From: Bartonella sp. WD12.1
GTDB lineage: Bacteria > Pseudomonadota > Alphaproteobacteria > Rhizobiales > Rhizobiaceae
Direction: 5' to 3'
DNA: 64,000 bases
Assembly (NCBI RefSeq): GCF_002022415.1
Contig: NZ_MUBG01000001.1
Location: forward strand, 496,001-560,000
Position numbers and translations under genes: made by a program. This document shows, in pieces, positions 60,688 through 64,000 of this stretch. Position 1 is the stretch's first letter. Each line of letters opens with the position of its first letter. Below the pieces are notes generated by a model that was not told where the DNA came from, ran no database searches, and saw nothing but the letters and a program-made list of their open reading frames with translations.

Positions 60688-61716
60688 GTGATTAGAATTT
60701 CTGTAGATGTCATGGGTGGCGATTATGGCCCAGAAGTTACTATTGAGGGGGCAGCAGTTGCGCAAAAACATTTGCCAGATATTCATTTTTTGTTTTATGG
60801 GATAGAAGAGATTGTTAAGCCAATTTTTAAAAAATATCCTCATTTGGTTGCAGCATCGCAATTTTATAACACAGAAAGTTATACACGTATGGATGAGAAG
60901 CCAAGCCAAGCGCTTCGCATTGGGCGTGGTAAATCATCAATGTGGCATGCAATTGAAGCTGTAAAAAATGGCGAGGCTGATGCTTGTGTTTCTGCTGGCA
61001 ATACTGGTGCACTTATGGCAATGTCTCATTTTTGTTTAAAAATGATGGCAGAATCTAACCGTCCTGGAATTGCTGGTATTTGGCCAACTCTTCGTGGAGA
61101 GAGTATTGTGCTGGATATTGGTGCAACAATTGGTGCATCTGCTGATCAATTGGTTGATTTAGCGGTTATGGGTGCTGGTATGTTTCGTACTTTATATAAT
61201 GTTGAAAAACCAAGCGTTGGACTTTTGAATGTAGGTGTTGAAGAGGTAAAAGGCTTGGATGAAATCAAAAAAGCTGGAATAATATTGCGTGAAGTGCAAT
61301 TAGAAGGGCTAGAGTATAAGGGATTTATTGAAGGTAATGACATTGGAAAAGGGGTAGTCGATGTGGTTGTCACTGAGGGGTTTTCCGGTAATATTGCTTT
61401 AAAAGTTGCAGAAGGAACTGCAAGACAAATAGCTGGGCTTTTAAATATTGTTATGCGCCGTTCTATTTTTTCACGCCTTGGATACGTTTTGTCTCGAGGT
61501 GCTTTTCGTCAGCTGAAACAGAAAATAGATCCTGATCGGATTAATGGTGGTGTGCTTTTAGGTTTAAATGGTATTGTTATAAAAAGTCATGGTGGTGTTA
61601 ATGCTGATGGTTTTGCTTCTGCTATCCGCATTGGTTATGAAATGGTAAATAATGGACTTTTGAAAAAAATAGTTGAAGATTTACGATACTTTCATGAAAA
61701 TAAAATGACACTTTGA
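60688..61716 (+). CDS. plsX: Phosphate acyltransferase PlsX
   Basis: PlsX converts acyl-ACP to acyl-phosphate, the donor for glycerol-3-phosphate acylation. The 342-residue protein begins [18 protein letters not shown] from GTG 60688 (AGGA upstream); an ATG at 60637 would add 17 unmatched residues. The blocks [27 protein letters not shown] and [17 protein letters not shown] are present. Confidence 0.95.
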   Translation: MIRISVDVMGGDYGPEVTIEGAAVAQKHLPDIHFLFYGIEEIVKPIFKKYPHLVAASQFYNTESYTRMDEKPSQALRIGRGKSSMWHAIEAVKNGEADACVSAGNTGALMAMSHFCLKMMAESNRPGIAGIWPTLRGESIVLDIGATIGASADQLVDLAVMGAGMFRTLYNVEKPSVGLLNVGVEEVKGLDEIKKAGIILREVQLEGLEYKGFIEGNDIGKGVVDVVVTEGFSGNIALKVAEGTARQIAGLLNIVMRRSIFSRLGYVLSRGAFRQLKQKIDPDRINGGVLLGLNGIVIKSHGGVNADGFASAIRIGYEMVNNGLLKKIVEDLRYFHENKMTL

Positions 61717-61809
61717 AAATGATAAAGGTAGAGCTATCAAATAATACGCAAACAATATGATCGGTATTCGTAGTAGAGATAAAAAATTTTAAGAGAGGGT
61801 GAGGACTGT

Positions 61810-62784
61810 ATGATTCGATCAGTTATATGTGGTGTAGGAAGTGCTTTACCAAAAAAAAGTTTATCGAATGATGAGATTACAAAGTTTGTTGAAACATCTG
61901 ATTCGTGGATTGTTCAACGTACGGGAATTCGCCAACGTTACATTGCTGATACAAGTGAAACGACTGTTTCTTTAGGGGTAGCGGCTGCACAAGCTGCACT
62001 TAAAAATTCAGGCATGACAATAGAAGATATTGATTGTATTATTTTAGCGACTTCAACGCCTAACCATACTTTTCCTGCTTCCGCTGTTGAAATTCAACAC
62101 GCTTTGGGAATGAAGCATGGTTTTGCTTTTGATGTTCAAGCTGTTTGTTCTGGTTTTATTTTTGCATTGACAACAGGAGATGTATATTTACGCTGTGGAG
62201 CGGCAAAAAGAATCTTAGTAATTGGATCTGATACATTTTCTCGGATTTTAGATTGGCAAGATCGTACAACATGTGTTTTATTTGGTGATGGTGCAGGCGC
62301 AGCTATTTTGGAAGCACAAGAAGTTGAAGGTAATGTTATTGTTGATAGTGGTATATTGTCTGCAAAATTGCGCTCTAATGGTGCGTATGTAGATAAATTG
62401 TATGTTGATGGAGGCCCTTCAACAACGCAAACAACAGGTCATCTACGTATGAAAGGACGAGAAGTTTTTAAACATGCAGTTGGTATGATAACAGATGTGA
62501 TTGATGATTGTTTTTCAGCTGTTAATATGAATTCTTCTGAGTTAGATTGGTTTGTGCCTCATCAGGCTAATAAACGCATTATCGAAACGTCGGCTAAAAA
62601 GCTAGGGATCACATTAGATAAAGTTGTGATGACCGTTGATCAACATGGTAACACGTCTGCAGCATCAGTACCATTAGCTTTGACAACTGCTGTTCAAGAT
62701 GGGAGAATTAAAAAAGGAGATCTCATTATGTTAGAAGCCATGGGGGGTGGGTTTACCTGGGGGGCGGTTCTTGTTCGTTGGTAG
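61810..62784 (+). CDS. fabH: 3-oxoacyl-ACP synthase III (FabH)
   Basis: FabH starts fatty acid synthesis by condensing acetyl-CoA with malonyl-ACP. The 324-residue protein has catalytic Cys in [13 protein letters not shown], His in [12 protein letters not shown], and Asn in [13 protein letters not shown]. The C-terminal [13 protein letters not shown] is the usual end. GAGAGGGTGAGG lies upstream of the ATG. It follows plsX by about 90 bases. Confidence 0.96.
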   Translation: MIRSVICGVGSALPKKSLSNDEITKFVETSDSWIVQRTGIRQRYIADTSETTVSLGVAAAQAALKNSGMTIEDIDCIILATSTPNHTFPASAVEIQHALGMKHGFAFDVQAVCSGFIFALTTGDVYLRCGAAKRILVIGSDTFSRILDWQDRTTCVLFGDGAGAAILEAQEVEGNVIVDSGILSAKLRSNGAYVDKLYVDGGPSTTQTTGHLRMKGREVFKHAVGMITDVIDDCFSAVNMNSSELDWFVPHQANKRIIETSAKKLGITLDKVVMTVDQHGNTSAASVPLALTTAVQDGRIKKGDLIMLEAMGGGFTWGAVLVRW

Positions 62785-62856
62785 ATTATAGCGACTTGAC
62801 CATATTTGAATAAAACGTATAAATCGCTTTGTAACTTTAAATTTTAATAGGTGGTT

Positions 62857-63171
62857 ATGATGACAGGTAAGACAGTAACACGTGCAGATTTGGCTAGTGC
62901 GGTTTGTAGGAAAGTAGGCTTGTCATATACTGAATCATCAGCTTTGGTTGAGTTGATTTTGGATGAAATTTGCAATTCACTTGTAAAGGATGAAGTGGTT
63001 AAATTGTCTTCTTTTGCGACTTTTCAGGTCCGTAGTAAAAGTGAACGGGTTGGACGCAATCCCAAAACAGGTATTGAAGCACCTATTCCACCACGGCGTG
63101 TGGTAACATTTAAAGCTGCGAATATACTTAAAAAAAGAATTTTAGATGCGCATCGTGCAAGGCAGAAGTAA
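62857..63171 (+). CDS. ihfA: Integration host factor alpha subunit
   Basis: IhfA is one half of the DNA-bending heterodimer. The 104-residue protein shows [16 protein letters not shown] at the N-terminus, and in the DNA-binding arm [23 protein letters not shown] with the intercalating Pro. ATGs at 62857 and 62860 follow AGGTGG; the GTG at 62851 is within the ribosome site. ihfA and the merR-type gene next to it are paired in most alphaproteobacteria. Confidence 0.95.
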   Translation: MMTGKTVTRADLASAVCRKVGLSYTESSALVELILDEICNSLVKDEVVKLSSFATFQVRSKSERVGRNPKTGIEAPIPPRRVVTFKAANILKKRILDAHRARQK

Positions 63172-63374
63172 ATTCGTGTAAATTAAGTGATATTTTAAAT
63201 GTCTGAGGTTTGACCAGGAAATTTAATGGGTAATTTTTTTCTATTTAAGTAACAGATTTTGTATTAAAATATAATTGAGGATAAGCCTTATTTTTGATCA
63301 ATCTTAGCAAGAAATTTGAACTAATTTAGTTATTATAAAATCATTGGTACAATGTTTAAATAAGGTATTACAAA

Positions 63375-63893
63375 ATGGACAAGAGCCCTGATGCTTTTCG
63401 GACAATTAGCGAAGTAGCAGAGTTACTGGGGCTACCACAGCATGTGTTAAGATTTTGGGAAACACGTTTTGTTCAGATTAAGCCATTAAAGCGTGGGGGT
63501 GGAAGGCGTTACTATCGTCCTGTTGACATTGATTTGCTCAACGGTATTAAACAACTACTTTATGGCAAAGGTTATACTATAAAAGGTGTGCAACGCCTTT
63601 TAAAAGAAAATGGCTCTTCTTTTGTTATTGCGCTTGGCAATAGCGATCTTGATGACATGAATGTTATAATAGAAAAAGCATGTGCAGAACAAACATCTGA
63701 ATCTACCAAAATTAATGAATCCACTAAGACTAAGTCAAAAAAGGCAACGTTTGGACTTTTAGGGTTTATGAAGGGCGAAGAAGAATCTATTGGTGCCGTT
63801 AAAAGCCATCAAGACAAGACTGATAAAGCATTATTAGAGGAAACACTCTTCGAATTAATTGAATGTAAACGCATGCTTGATAGAGCACGATAA
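63375..63893 (+). CDS. MerR-family transcriptional regulator
   Basis: This 172-residue protein has an N-terminal MerR winged helix (about 8-78: [25 protein letters not shown], then [36 protein letters not shown]). The rest is charged, Lys/Ser/Thr-rich and then helical, with no metal-binding Cys, so it is not a metal sensor. It is the conserved neighbour of ihfA in alphaproteobacteria; its targets are unknown to me. Confidence 0.9.
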   Translation: MDKSPDAFRTISEVAELLGLPQHVLRFWETRFVQIKPLKRGGGRRYYRPVDIDLLNGIKQLLYGKGYTIKGVQRLLKENGSSFVIALGNSDLDDMNVIIEKACAEQTSESTKINESTKTKSKKATFGLLGFMKGEEESIGAVKSHQDKTDKALLEETLFELIECKRMLDRAR

Positions 63894-64000
63894 GCAGTCA
63901 ACAATTCTAAATTTAGCACAATTGCTTTTCATTATTGAATGTTTATTAAACGGCGTAAATCTGGGGGGGTTGCTTCATTTGAGAGTTGTTTCATCACTTC

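Overview
The window is about 64 kb of low-GC alphaproteobacterial chromosome. Gene content, gene order and protein sequences point to Bartonella (Rhizobiales). The evidence is a gltA gene holding the stretch commonly used to genotype Bartonella, the rhizobial acpXL-fabF-fabF-adh-lpxXL lipid A cluster, a ClpXP-type cpdR regulator, two glutamyl-tRNA synthetases, and AT-rich spacers of up to about 1 kb. No species is assigned.

Layout. 1-5035 is the bamA-lpxD-fabZ-lpxA-lpxI-lpxB envelope operon (+). 5054-8160 is a polar amino-acid ABC importer (-). 8523-13964 holds gltA and gltX1 (-) and comEC (+). 14065-22656 holds bacterioferritin (-), then rpiA, a DUF2059 exported protein, a frameshifted glutathione reductase, class II DAHP synthase, nadE and gltX2 (+). 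22733-25051 holds rhlE and NAD kinase (-). 25277-30557 is an accessory-looking stretch: tRNA-Arg, a broken hutH, an amino-acid permease, an orphan phage-type spanin pair and tRNA-Val. 30665-34365 holds cpdR, a small heat-shock gene with a probable ROSE-type RNA thermometer, tRNA-Pro, a SufA-type gene and mazG. 34399-39186 is the very-long-chain-fatty-acid lipid A cluster. Then come malic enzyme, a 1563-residue membrane-anchored coiled-coil protein resembling the Growth Pole Ring protein, hfq-hflX, a chain-length-determinant/BY-kinase-like protein, ctaA, argC, glyA-nrdR-ribD-ribE-ribH-nusB, a BamE-type lipoprotein, and yceD-plsX-fabH-ihfA-merR.

How the genes work together. Envelope biogenesis dominates: outer-membrane protein assembly (bamA, bamE-like), early lipid A synthesis (lpxD, fabZ, lpxA, lpxI, lpxB), the C28 acyl-chain branch (acpXL to lpxXL), and phospholipid/fatty-acid initiation (plsX, fabH). 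Central metabolism (gltA, maeB, rpiA), cofactor synthesis (nadE, nadK, rib genes, ctaA) and RNA functions (hfq, rhlE, nusB, gltX1/2) fill most of the rest.

Main oddities. Four genes (lpxD, the ABC binding protein, gor, mazG) each become canonical in sequence and length if one base is added to a homopolymer run, so each looks like a -1 homopolymer contraction. hutH carries three independent lesions, including loss of the MIO-forming serine. One of the two FabF-like proteins has lost the whole Cys-His-His triad. The BY-kinase-like protein has no Walker A motif. A phage-style Rz/Rz1 pair stands alone beside tRNA-Val.
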